Below, piece by piece: positions 1 to 7,038 of a stretch of 64,000 nt of DNA; position 1 is the first letter of the stretch; the number at the start of each line of letters is the position of its first letter. The stretch lies in contig NZ_MAHX01000002.1 of NCBI RefSeq assembly GCF_002023715.1, forward strand, positions 62,001-126,000. The letters are read 5' to 3'. The DNA is from Elizabethkingia occulta (GTDB lineage Bacteria; Bacteroidota; Bacteroidia; Flavobacteriales; Weeksellaceae). A model generated the notes under the pieces. It saw only the letters and a program-made list of their open reading frames with translations. It was not told the origin of the DNA and made no database searches. The translations under genes and the position numbers were made by a program.

Positions 1-790
1 TGATCATCTGAGTGGCCATTTCGGTTATATTCGTAATGTAATTCGGGTTTTCCAGCGGGTGAGCTGAGTTAGTTCCGTAAAATCCACCACCATTGGTTCC
101 AAGATGTTTAATAGCTACAAATGCTGCTACAGGACCTCTTGAAACATCTGATTTTTGCCCTTCCAGAGTTGTAATATGATCTTTTCCTTCGAAAATCATA
201 GGAGTTCCGTTTGCGGCTAATATAAATGCTACAATAATGGAAATCGGAATCAGAATCCGGGTCATGGATTTCATGAAGTAATCATAGAAGTTCCCTAACT
301 CTGTGGTTGTTTTTTCTTTGAAAGCTTTAAAAAGTACTGCCATAGCAGCCATACCGGTTGCAGCTGTTACAAACTGAAGAAACATCAGAAAAAGTTGGCT
401 AAGATAGCTAACCCCGGTTTCGCCGGAATAGTGCTGAAGGTTACAGTTAACAAGAAAAGATATAGTTGTATTAAAGGCTAAGTCTGGTGACATATTGGGA
501 TTGCCATCGGGATTCAGAGGTAGCCATTGCTGGGTTTGAAGGAGTATGAACCCGATAACAAACCAAACCAGATTAATGGTAAGCATAGCGTACATATTTT
601 GCTTCCAGTTCATCTGGCGATTGGGATTTATTCCTGATATTTTGAAAAATAATTTTTCAACAGGATTAAAAACCGGGTCTAAAAAGGTTTTCTCATAACC
701 ATATACACGGGCGATATATTTCCCTAAGAAAAGCCCTATGATAAAGGTTAGAACAAACATGGCAATAATGCCTAAAATTTCTGTATTCAT
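1..790 (-). CDS. kdpA: Potassium-transporting ATPase subunit A (partial, C-terminus outside window)
   Basis: This is the K+-channel-like, membrane-embedded subunit of the high-affinity KdpFABC potassium pump. Reading the minus strand from an ATG at 790 gives MNTEILGIIAMFVLTF and then about 263 residues without a stop to the window edge. Recognisable KdpA stretches include GYEKTFLDPVFNP, the P-loop segment SFLVNCNLQHYSGETG and the later GGGFYGTNSAHPLEN loop. The full protein is usually about 560 residues, so roughly half is present; the rest, and presumably kdpB and kdpC, lie beyond base 1. It starts 6 bases after the kdpF stop, so the two are one operon. Identification is from the amino-acid sequence and is firm; the truncation is an edge effect, not a lesion. 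Confidence 0.95.
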   Translation of the reverse strand, partial: MNTEILGIIAMFVLTFIIGLFLGKYIARVYGYEKTFLDPVFNPVEKLFFKISGINPNRQMNWKQNMYAMLTINLVWFVIGFILLQTQQWLPLNPDGNPNMSPDLAFNTTISFLVNCNLQHYSGETGVSYLSQLFLMFLQFVTAATGMAAMAVLFKAFKEKTTTELGNFYDYFMKSMTRILIPISIIVAFILAANGTPMIFEGKDHITTLEGQKSDVSRGPVAAFVAIKHLGTNGGGFYGTNSAHPLENPNYITNITEMATQMI

Positions 791-796
791 AATAAT

Positions 797-874
797 TTAA
801 AATTTTTCAGGTTTCATCAGCACATAACAGATGTAAATGAATGCCAGAACGGAAAGGATGAATAAACTCCACAT
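797..874 (-). CDS. kdpF: Potassium-transporting ATPase subunit F
   Basis: This is a 25-residue single-span membrane peptide: MWSLFILSVLAFIYICYVL then MKPEKF and a stop. KdpF peptides stabilise the KdpABC complex and typically end in a short KPEKF-like tail, which is present here. The ATG is at 874 and the TAA at 797-799. kdpA begins 6 bases downstream and the 27-codon ORF ends 6 bases upstream, so it sits tightly inside the operon. It is too short for ordinary ORF callers. Identification rests on the position directly before kdpA and on the conserved C-terminal tail. Confidence 0.88.
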   Translation of the reverse strand: MWSLFILSVLAFIYICYVLMKPEKF

Positions 875-880
875 GATATA

Positions 881-964
881 TTATATTTTATCAAAAAATT
901 GAACTGTTTTATACAAAAGCCAGAACAAAACAATACTGAGTAATAAAAGGACTAGAAGCATCAT
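881..964 (-). CDS. Micro-protein upstream of kdpF (27 aa, predicted membrane)
   Basis: This short ORF begins with ATGATG (second M possible) and reads MMLLVLLLLSIVLFWLL then YKTVQFFDKI. One hydrophobic span is followed by a short basic/aromatic tail, resembling KdpF in design but not in sequence. Its ATG overlaps the TGA of the preceding 36-codon ORF in the form ATGATGA, which suggests translational coupling, and kdpF starts 6 bases after its stop. I do not recognise a named family. The phased overlaps and the uniformly hydrophobic composition make it a plausible real gene; conservation in relatives would decide. Confidence 0.55.
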   Translation of the reverse strand: MMLLVLLLLSIVLFWLLYKTVQFFDKI

Positions 965-1071
965 ATTATTCTAATAATTAAGGTTAGGACTACGAGTGCA
1001 GCCAGAAATGTTAGTAACCAGGTATAAGAAGACTGGCTGGGTTTCTGACCGGTTTTTTTTAAAGTTGCCAT
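961..1071 (-). CDS. Micro-protein at the head of the kdp operon (36 aa, predicted membrane)
   Basis: The ORF reads MATLKKTGQKPSQSSYTW followed by LLTFLAALVVLTLIIRII and a TGA stop. It has a basic, polar N-terminus of about 18 residues and one C-terminal membrane span, which predicts a cytoplasmic N-terminus. The stop overlaps the start of the next micro-ORF by sharing bases with ATGATG. It would be the first translated unit of the kdp transcript in this window. No family is recognised. It may stabilise the pump, act as a leader peptide, or be translated only as part of coupling; these are inferences. Confidence 0.5.
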   Translation of the reverse strand: MATLKKTGQKPSQSSYTWLLTFLAALVVLTLIIRII

Positions 1072-1376
1072 TTTTCATGATTTTTTATCTGACTGGTAAA
1101 TGCCAAAACCAGTTCCAATTCACTATTGATCTTCTTAAAGTGTTACTGTATAGTATATTGTGTGTTTTTTAGGAATGTGGTTGACAGAGGAAATCCTATC
1201 AAAATGATAGGCTCATTATCCAAATTGATAAAATGAAAGTTCAGAAAGAAGTTTACATAGATTTGTAAACTCCGACTTAACATAATGAATACTTTGAATT
1301 TAGAATAATTTTATTAGTTTTGGGAAGAATATTTTAAAATAAACACAAATCATTATTATTTAATTAAAAAGTAGAT
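1072..1376. other. Intergenic control region between kdp and the OmpA-family gene
   Basis: These 305 bases separate two divergent units. On the plus strand there is a good Bacteroidota-type promoter at 1293-1322. A short inverted repeat, CCTATC-AAAAT-GATAGG, lies at 1195-1211. For the kdp direction I find no clean TAnnTTTG box; instead, bases 1101-1117 read on the minus strand TGGAACTGGTTTTGGCA, which resembles a sigma-54 element but with one base too many between GG and GC. No further ORF is supported. Confidence 0.45.
1293..1322 (+). promoter_or_regulatory. Promoter for the OmpA-family lipoprotein gene
   Basis: TTTG at 1293-1296 and TAGTTTTG at 1315-1322, separated by 18 bases, match the Bacteroidota primary sigma-factor pattern (-33 TTTG, -7 TAnnTTTG). 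Transcription should start near 1328, giving a leader of about 50 bases before the ATG at 1377. Confidence 0.6.
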
Positions 1377-2402
1377 ATGAAAAAAATAACCTTTATAATA
1401 CTTTCTGTGTTAATCATCTCATGTGGCAAGAAAAAAGAAGAGGTATCAGCATCTCAGGAGGTATCTCAAACAAGTGTTAAAACTTCCGAAAATAATGGTG
1501 AATTTGATATTACCAAGATTCCTGTGAGTGATAAAGACCTAGGTGTGCTTCCTTACCTGAATCCGCCGGAAAATTATTGTTACGGTGTTTGCAGCAACTG
1601 GAAAGGAACCGTTGAACAGAAGGATATAAAAGATTTTGACAAGGAATACTTTGCTGTTAACGGAAAACTTATTCCGGTAGAAGGGAAAGCGCTAAAGGTT
1701 GCGATCGAAAAAAACAGAAGTAAGGATCCTGCGGCTTTTAATAGTCTCTTGGTGGAAAAAGCTTATGAAAAAGCAATATTAGATTTGGGTGGAGTACAGG
1801 TTAATAATGTTTCTGTACCGAAAGAAGAAATTGACCGCATAGGAAAAGAAAATCTGATGTCTGCTACATATGGAAATTCAATTGACTTTAATGGACTGGA
1901 TCGTATAAAAACTTATGTTATCCGTACCAATAGTAAAGAAGTATGGATTCAGTTTTCTCTGCTGAACGAAGAAAGTGGAAAAATTACTATTCTGGAGAAA
2001 GCAACAGCTGAAGTTCCAAAGGTTGAAAAAATTACTTCTTCCCAGATGAAAAAAGATATTAACGAGTCTGGGAAAGCTGTATTGAATATTAATTTTGATA
2101 ATAATAAAGCTACTCTTACAGCAGATGGCAAAATTGTGGCGGATGAGATCCTAAAGCTGCTGAATGAAAATCCTGAATTAAAACTTTCTATAGAAGGGCA
2201 TACTGACAATAATGGTACAAAAGAACACAATAAGAAATTATCATTGGACAGAGCTACAACAATATATACTTATTTAACAGATAAAGGAATTAAATCTGAT
2301 AGACTACAAACAAAAGGTTTTGGACAGGATAATCCTTTGGCTGCTAATGACAGTGATCTTAATAAAGCGAAGAACAGAAGGGTAGAACTAGTGAAAATAT
2401 AA
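1377..2402 (+). CDS. OmpA-family outer-membrane lipoprotein
   Basis: The 341-residue product starts MKKITFIILSVLIISCGKKK, a lipoprotein signal with a lipobox cysteine at residue 16, so it should be lipid-anchored. Residues about 25-225 are a low-similarity region with no family I recognise, including two cysteines in ENYCYGVCSNW. The C-terminal 110 residues are a clear OmpA-like peptidoglycan-binding domain: INFDNNKATLTADG, then LSIEGHTDNNGTKEHN, then SLDRATTIYTYL and AKNRRVEL. The Asp and Arg that contact diaminopimelate in this family are present in GHTDNNG and NRR. It likely tethers the outer membrane to peptidoglycan. It is transcribed from its own promoter and converges on the response-regulator gene with only 4 bases between stops. 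Confidence 0.88.
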   Translation: MKKITFIILSVLIISCGKKKEEVSASQEVSQTSVKTSENNGEFDITKIPVSDKDLGVLPYLNPPENYCYGVCSNWKGTVEQKDIKDFDKEYFAVNGKLIPVEGKALKVAIEKNRSKDPAAFNSLLVEKAYEKAILDLGGVQVNNVSVPKEEIDRIGKENLMSATYGNSIDFNGLDRIKTYVIRTNSKEVWIQFSLLNEESGKITILEKATAEVPKVEKITSSQMKKDINESGKAVLNINFDNNKATLTADGKIVADEILKLLNENPELKLSIEGHTDNNGTKEHNKKLSLDRATTIYTYLTDKGIKSDRLQTKGFGQDNPLAANDSDLNKAKNRRVELVKI

Positions 2403-2406
2403 AATT

Positions 2407-3735
2407 CTATCTTAGCTGGTATTCTTCCAGTTTACGATATAACGTTGCTATACCGATTTCTAAAAGTCGCGCAGCTTCGGCTTTATTACCTTTGGTATAT
2501 TGTAATACTTTCTGGATGTGTTCTTTTTCAAGAGTCTTAATACTCAATGAATCTGTTTCTGCAGAAGTTTGTTCTGAATATAGAGGAAGGCTGTCGGCAT
2601 CCAGAATATTGTTATTCATCAGAATAAGACTTCTTTCAACAGTGTTTCTAAGCTCACGAATATTTCCCTGCCAGTTATTTTTCTTTAAGGTTTTATAATA
2701 ATCTTCGGAAACCTGAACTTTTGAAATCAGATTCATTTTTTTACTGAAGACATCGATAAAGTTTTTGGCAAGAATTTTCAGGTCTTCCTTTCTTTCACGC
2801 AATGCCGGCAAGTGAATTTCAAAAACATTGAGTCTGAAGTAGAGATCTTCTCTGAAATTTCCCTGTTTTACTTCTTCCAAAAGGTTTCTGTTGGTTGCGG
2901 CAATAAGACGGAAGTTAGAGGTAGATACTTTCGTTTCACCCATTTTAATAAATTCTCCGGTCTCCAGTACGCGTAGCAATTTCGCCTGCAAATCCATTGG
3001 CATTTCTCCAATCTCATCCAGAAATAATGTACCACCATTGGCTTCTTCAACAAGTCCTTTTTTATCTCTTACAGCTCCTGTAAAAGCACCTTGTTTATGC
3101 CCGAATAGTTCACTTTCCAAAATTTCTTTGCTGAAAGCAGAGCAATTGATCGCAACAAAATTTTTATTGCTTCGGCTTCCTGTTTCATGAATAGCATGGG
3201 CGAATACCTCTTTCCCGGTTCCTGTTTCTCCGGTTAACAATACGGTAGCGTCTGTATGGGCAACCCGTTCTGCCAATTTTTTTGCCTGAAGAATAGATTC
3301 TGCAGTTCCCAGGATTTGATCCAGCCCTTTTAACTTACATACCGGGGCTATATTATGGGATTTGTTATCTTTTGCTTTTTCAATGGCTCTGTATACGAGG
3401 GGAATAATTTTCTCGTTATCATCTCCTTTTACAAGATAGTCATATGCGCCGTTCTTCATTGCCTGTACAGCATCTGAAATATTCCCGAAGGCTGTCATCA
3501 GAATCACTTCTTTTTCAGGATATTTGGTTTTAATAGCCTTTACAAGCTCTACACCAAATGCATCCGGAAGACGGACGTCACTCAGCACAACGTCAAAGTC
3601 ATGCTGTTCCAGCATATTCATGGCTGATCTTGCAGTTGAAGCTTCCTTTACGCTAAAGTTTTCCTGAGAAAGAATCATTCCCAGAAGTTTCAGAAGTTTA
3701 AGCTCGTCGTCAATGATGAGGATAGTTCCCGGCAT
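2407..3735 (-). CDS. Sigma-54-dependent response regulator (NtrC/AtoC type)
   Basis: This 442-residue activator has three domains. Residues 1-120 are a receiver with the phospho-acceptor Asp near residue 53 (VVLSDVRLPDAFG) and a conserved Lys in YDYLVKGDD. Residues about 140-370 are the sigma-54 AAA+ domain, with Walker A GETGTGKE, the sigma-54 contact loop GAFTGA, Walker B GGTLFLDEIGEMP and the LYFRLNVFEI segment. The C-terminus is a Fis-type helix-turn-helix (GNKAEAARLLEIGIATLYRKL). No histidine kinase is adjacent on this side. Sigma-54 regulators are commonly found beside kdp in Bacteroidota, so it may respond to potassium or turgor together with a KdpD-like sensor outside the window; that role is inferred. 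Confidence 0.93.
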   Translation of the reverse strand: MPGTILIIDDELKLLKLLGMILSQENFSVKEASTARSAMNMLEQHDFDVVLSDVRLPDAFGVELVKAIKTKYPEKEVILMTAFGNISDAVQAMKNGAYDYLVKGDDNEKIIPLVYRAIEKAKDNKSHNIAPVCKLKGLDQILGTAESILQAKKLAERVAHTDATVLLTGETGTGKEVFAHAIHETGSRSNKNFVAINCSAFSKEILESELFGHKQGAFTGAVRDKKGLVEEANGGTLFLDEIGEMPMDLQAKLLRVLETGEFIKMGETKVSTSNFRLIAATNRNLLEEVKQGNFREDLYFRLNVFEIHLPALRERKEDLKILAKNFIDVFSKKMNLISKVQVSEDYYKTLKKNNWQGNIRELRNTVERSLILMNNNILDADSLPLYSEQTSAETDSLSIKTLEKEHIQKVLQYTKGNKAEAARLLEIGIATLYRKLEEYQLR

Positions 3736-3752
3736 ATGATAGAATTGAGATG

Positions 3753-3760
3753 CAAACTTA
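3753..3760 (-). promoter_or_regulatory. -7 box of the sigma-54 response regulator gene
   Basis: Read on the minus strand this is TAAGTTTG, matching TAnnTTTG, 17 bases before the ATG at 3735. No clear -33 TTG is seen at the expected distance. Confidence 0.45.
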
Positions 3761-3809
3761 CGTATTATTCGGCATCGAAAAACAGAAGAGGCTATTCAAA
3801 ATATTAAAA

Positions 3810-3835
3810 ATAACCAGAAACCTGCTTCTGGTTAT
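3810..3835 (-). terminator. Hairpin terminator downstream of the HAD gene
   Basis: ATAACCAGAA and TTCTGGTTAT form a 10-bp stem around a 6-base loop (3820-3825). On the minus strand it lies 11 bases after the stop of the HAD gene and is followed by a T-rich stretch, as expected for intrinsic termination of the 4697-3847 transcript. Confidence 0.7.
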
Positions 3836-3846
3836 CTTTAACGGAT

Positions 3847-4299
3847 TTACTTCTCTGCTAAAATTCTGATTAATTCCTTAGAGTCTGTTAATCCGGTATA
3901 AGGATTGGTTAAAATTAATCTTCTTTTTAAATCCTCCGGTAGGCTGTTCAATGATTTATCATCATCAATTATAATAACATCATCTGAGCTGATATGGTGA
4001 TCTGTAATCCATTTTTCTATTTCAAATCGCCTGGAGTGCTTATGGTTAAGATCCTCTTTTATAATAGATATTTTATTGAATTTAATGCCCCTTTTATGAA
4101 AAATATGCTTCCACTGGTTTAGATTAAATCTGAATCTGTGTGATGTTGACAGGACTAACTCAATATTGTGATGATCCACAGAATTTAGAACATCAACAGC
4201 CTTATGATTGAATTTATAAAATCCATCATCTTCCATTTCCACTTGTCTATGTGGGTTGGCATGAACCATAACACCGTCTATGTCTAAAAAAAGTTTCAT
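3847..4299 (-). CDS. HAD-superfamily protein (Swiss-Army-Knife RNA-repair-associated type)
   Basis: The 150-residue product opens with the HAD nucleophile motif MKLFLDIDGVMVHANP (DxDGV). Motif II is the Ser/Thr in LVLSTSHRFRFN, and the late acidic motif is DVIIIDDDKSLNSLP followed by LILTNPYTGLT. This compact, capless arrangement with a 'TSHR' segment and the closing N-P-x-T-G-L-T resembles the HAD domain family found in Swiss-Army-Knife RNA-repair proteins, a family of small HAD phosphatases; substrate is not predictable. It starts 9 bases after the stop of the frameshifted DGNHRY gene, so the two are one transcription unit ending in a hairpin. Confidence 0.75.
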   Translation of the reverse strand: MKLFLDIDGVMVHANPHRQVEMEDDGFYKFNHKAVDVLNSVDHHNIELVLSTSHRFRFNLNQWKHIFHKRGIKFNKISIIKEDLNHKHSRRFEIEKWITDHHISSDDVIIIDDDKSLNSLPEDLKRRLILTNPYTGLTDSKELIRILAEK

Positions 4300-4308
4300 A
4301 TAAAGTAT

Positions 4309-4697
4309 TTATAAATCTTTAAGAAAGTTATCGTTGCAATACTTTCTGTTCTTTTCATTATTCATATCCCAATCTTCATTTGTTATTACTACAAAATCAT
4401 TGATAGTATTACATGGATCGCTAAAGTTTTTATTCCATGGTATTATTTCAAAATTAAAATTAGCTAGTTTATAAGCAATATATCTATGATTTCCATCGAC
4501 AATGAGCTTATTAAGCTGGTCTTTTTTATCGCTCCGAATTTGGTACCATACCCTTCTAAAACTCTTCTGTGTATTCTAGCTATTATAGAGTAACAAATTT
4601 TAGTTTGTGTAGTAAAAAATTCGTGGTTCGTGTTTCTAATAAAATCAATTAACCTGTTATAAAAATCTGAGTCTAAATTATCTTCCAAATTCTACAT
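4309..4697 (-). pseudogene. DGNHRY-motif (ParB/sulfiredoxin-like) gene interrupted by a -1 frameshift
   Basis: One protein is split over two frames. From a TTG at 4688 the first frame gives 74 residues, including IIARIHRRVLEGYGTKFG; the second frame runs to a TAA at 4309-4311 and carries KLIVDGNHRYIAYKLANFN. The DGNHRYIA motif is typical of ParB-N/sulfiredoxin-like folds. Joining the frames by -1 at the heptamer A AAA AAG (4521-4527, in phase) gives a smooth 126-residue product ending KYCNDNFLKDL. The only upstream in-frame ATG (4695-4697) is followed immediately by TAG, so either TTG is the start or codon 2 is a nonsense lesion. Two defects favour a decaying gene or sequence error; the canonical slip site leaves programmed frameshifting open. 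Confidence 0.6.
4521..4527 (-). promoter_or_regulatory. Candidate -1 ribosomal frameshift heptamer A AAA AAG
   Basis: Codons 54-56 read ATA AAA AAG, placing A AAA AAG exactly in the phase used by known -1 slippery sites. Slipping continues translation as GAC CAG CTT into the DGNHRY reading frame. A small hairpin (AGCTT-ATT-AAGCT, 4505-4517) begins 3 bases downstream, which is weaker and closer than classic stimulators. Confidence 0.4.
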
Positions 4698-4731
4698 TTT
4701 TTATGAAAAAAAATGTTATTTGTTTGATAAT

Positions 4732-4739
4732 CAAATTTA
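4732..4739 (-). promoter_or_regulatory. -7 box of the DGNHRY/HAD unit
   Basis: The minus strand reads TAAATTTG, 34 bases before the ATG-TAG at 4697. It overlaps a small inverted repeat TTTGA-TAA-TCAAA (4723-4735) that could be an operator. The box shows the unit has its own promoter just past the ATPase terminator. Confidence 0.45.
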
Positions 4740-4770
4740 TAAAAATATTTTAAATGAAATTGAATAAAAA

Positions 4771-4802
4771 AAAATCGCCAGAAATTATTTTCTGGCGATT
4801 TT
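4771..4802. terminator. Strong intrinsic terminator after the zinc ATPase gene
   Basis: AAAATCGCCAGAAA (4771-4784) pairs perfectly with TTTCTGGCGATTTT (4789-4802) around a TTAT loop, a 14-bp stem. It lies 9 bases past the ATPase stop on the minus strand and is flanked by A/T tracts on both sides, so it could act in both directions. Confidence 0.85.
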
Positions 4803-4811
4803 ATACTGATA

Positions 4812-6797
4812 TTAATTTTTAAAGTTCATTCTCTGTATTCTCACTGCATTCAGAATGGCTAGGAGCGCTACACCTACATCGGCAAATACTGCTTCCCACA
4901 TCGTAGCCAGTCCTCCGGCTCCAAGAACAAGAACAATAGCTTTTACAGCAAAGGCTAATATAATGTTCTGCCATACGATTTTCTTAGTCTCTTTTCCTAT
5001 TCTGATGGCTGTAGGAATTTTTGAAGGCTGATCGTCCTGTATAACGACATCTGCAGTTTCAATAGTTGCGTCGCTGCCTAATCCACCCATCGCCATTCCG
5101 ACATCACTTAGAGCAACAACCGGAGCATCGTTTACGCCATCTCCAATAAAGGCTACTGTTTCATTTTGTGCTTTTATGGCTTTTACCTTCTCTACTTTAT
5201 CTTCCGGTAATAGATCACCAAAGGCATTTTCAATTCCTATCTTTTGTGCTACTTCTTTTACTACGGCTGTTTTATCACCACTCAACATAGTTGTTTTTAT
5301 ATTGAGTTTTTTAAGCTCTGCAACAGCTTTTATTGCATCTGGTTTTATCTGGTCCGAAATACTCAGATAACCTGCAAACTGACCTCCGTAAGCAATAGCT
5401 ATTAAGGTATCAGAAATTGCAGAGTGATTAACCTGATACTGAATATTGAATTTATCCATTAATTTGAAGTTACCGGCAAGGAAATCTTTCCCGTTGATAG
5501 TAGACTTCAATCCGTGTCCCGGAATTTCTTCTGTATTTTCTAATACTACAGAATGATCTACTTCACCAACATATTCGTGTACAGCGGTTGCAATAGGGTG
5601 TGTAGATTTACTTTCGATAACATTCAGGTACTTCAGAATCTCATTTTTATCAAATCCGTTTTCAATATTTGCAGTTTGTACTTTGAATACACCTTCCGTC
5701 ATTGTTCCGGTTTTATCCATTACCACATTCTGAATATTGGCTAACGCATCCAGGAAATTACTGCCTTTGAAGAGTATTCCGTTTTTACTTCCGGCACCAA
5801 TTCCGCCGAAGTATCCTAAAGGAATGGAAATAACCAAGGCACAAGGACATGAAATAACCAGGAAGATCAATGCACGATATAACCAATCCCTGAACTCATA
5901 TTGTTGTACAAAGAAGTAAGGCAACAGACAGATAGCAATAGCCAATATTACAACAATTGGTGTATATACTTTAGCAAATTTCCGGATAAACAATTCTGTT
6001 GGTGCTTTTTGCGAAGTGGCATTTTGCACCAGTTCCAGAATTTTGGAAAGCTTGCTGTCTTTATACTCTTTCTGAATGAGTACCTGACTTACTGAAGTAA
6101 GGTTGATCATCCCTGCAAGTACAGCTTCACCTTTTCTTTTAGTATCTGGCTTGCTTTCTCCGGTAAGAGCTGCTGTGTTGAAAGATGCACTTTCCGAGAT
6201 CAGTTCTCCGTCTAAAGCCAGTTTTTCACCTGGTTTTAGCTGAATAATCTGCCCAACCTGTGCTGTTTCAGCCTTAATAGTCTTAGGAATGTTATTTTCC
6301 AGAATTGTAATTTCATCCGGTCTCTGATCCAGTAATCCTTTGATATTCTTTTTAGCTCTTTGTACTGCCATTGTTTGGAATACTTCTCCCACAGAGTAGA
6401 AAAGCATTACGGCAACCCCTTCAGGATATTCTGCAATGGCAAATGCACCAAGAGTAGCAATACTCATCAGGAAAAACTCTGAGAAGAAATCGCTGTATCG
6501 GATACTTTTAACAGCATCTTTTAGTACCGGAAGACCTACCGGAATATATGCTGCTACATATAGTACAACTCTTATCCAGCCCCGGAACCATTCAGGTTTT
6601 ATATAATTGTCCAATGCGATTCCTACCATAAGCAGAACGAAGGAAATCACAGCTGGCAAAAATAACTGGAATGTTGTTTTCTCGCTATTATCATGAGAAT
6701 GGTCGTGACCATGATCGTGGTCATGTCCATCCCCGTTATGCTGATGATTGTGTTGTTGCTGCGGTTTTGTGCTGCAGCAGTCGCTATTTGAACTCAT
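4812..6797 (-). CDS. Zinc/cadmium/lead-type P1B ATPase (cation efflux pump)
   Basis: This 661-residue inner-membrane pump exports soft divalent metals. The N-terminus has no HMA fold; it carries a CC pair (SDCCSTK) and a His/Asp-rich tail at residues about 13-37 (HDHDHGHDHSHD), which is metal-binding. Family motifs in order are the actuator TGES (ALTGESKPDTKRKG), the transport CPC motif (VISCPCALVISIPLG), the phosphorylation site DKTGTMTEG, the P1B-specific HP dipeptide in STHPIATAVHEY, and GDGVNDAPVVALSDVGMAMG. The CPC and the C-terminal ADVGVALLAILNAVRI segment suit Zn/Cd/Pb rather than copper (which would favour CPC with YN and MxxSS motifs). Its own -7 box is at 6824-6831. The Fur-type regulator at 7542 is a plausible controller. 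Confidence 0.93.
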   Translation of the reverse strand: MSSNSDCCSTKPQQQHNHQHNGDGHDHDHGHDHSHDNSEKTTFQLFLPAVISFVLLMVGIALDNYIKPEWFRGWIRVVLYVAAYIPVGLPVLKDAVKSIRYSDFFSEFFLMSIATLGAFAIAEYPEGVAVMLFYSVGEVFQTMAVQRAKKNIKGLLDQRPDEITILENNIPKTIKAETAQVGQIIQLKPGEKLALDGELISESASFNTAALTGESKPDTKRKGEAVLAGMINLTSVSQVLIQKEYKDSKLSKILELVQNATSQKAPTELFIRKFAKVYTPIVVILAIAICLLPYFFVQQYEFRDWLYRALIFLVISCPCALVISIPLGYFGGIGAGSKNGILFKGSNFLDALANIQNVVMDKTGTMTEGVFKVQTANIENGFDKNEILKYLNVIESKSTHPIATAVHEYVGEVDHSVVLENTEEIPGHGLKSTINGKDFLAGNFKLMDKFNIQYQVNHSAISDTLIAIAYGGQFAGYLSISDQIKPDAIKAVAELKKLNIKTTMLSGDKTAVVKEVAQKIGIENAFGDLLPEDKVEKVKAIKAQNETVAFIGDGVNDAPVVALSDVGMAMGGLGSDATIETADVVIQDDQPSKIPTAIRIGKETKKIVWQNIILAFAVKAIVLVLGAGGLATMWEAVFADVGVALLAILNAVRIQRMNFKN

Positions 6798-6823
6798 AAC
6801 TTTTAATTTTTATCAAAGATAAT

Positions 6824-6831
6824 GAGGAGAG
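6824..6831 (-). promoter_or_regulatory. -7 box of the metal ATPase gene
   Basis: Read on the minus strand this is TATCTTTG, a full TAnnTTTG match, 26 bases before the ATG at 6797. A TTTG on the minus strand at 6848-6851 lies 16 bases upstream, slightly short for the -33 element. Confidence 0.5.
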
Positions 6832-7013
6832 GCATGCAACCCTATTGCAAAGTTTTATTTTATACCTAACAGACTGAACAATTCATCTTTTTCAAAGGTA
6901 TTTTTATCACATACGGATATCGAAAGCTACCGATGAAACCATCTTATTAAACGATAAAAAGATCTTATTAACATATTAAGGTTTTTGATATTAGAGGAGA
7001 AATACGGTTTATG

Positions 7014-7021
7014 TATATTTG
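7014..7021 (+). promoter_or_regulatory. -7 box that decides the start of the DUF6265-like gene
   Basis: TATATTTG is 17 bases before the ATG at 7039. It lies inside the in-frame extension that begins at 6985, so the longer ORF start is unlikely to be transcribed. Confidence 0.5.
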
Positions 7022-7038
7022 ATATAAGATTAACTGAT

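Noticed and set aside
1949-2230. 93-codon minus-strand ORF inside the OmpA-family gene
   Set aside because: Antisense shadow of a well-supported domain; Ser/Phe-rich as expected for the reverse of Lys/Glu codons.
6985-7038. N-terminal extension of the DUF6265-like protein
   Set aside because: A TATATTTG promoter box at 7014-7021 lies inside it, and the ATG at 7039 begins a normal signal-like segment.
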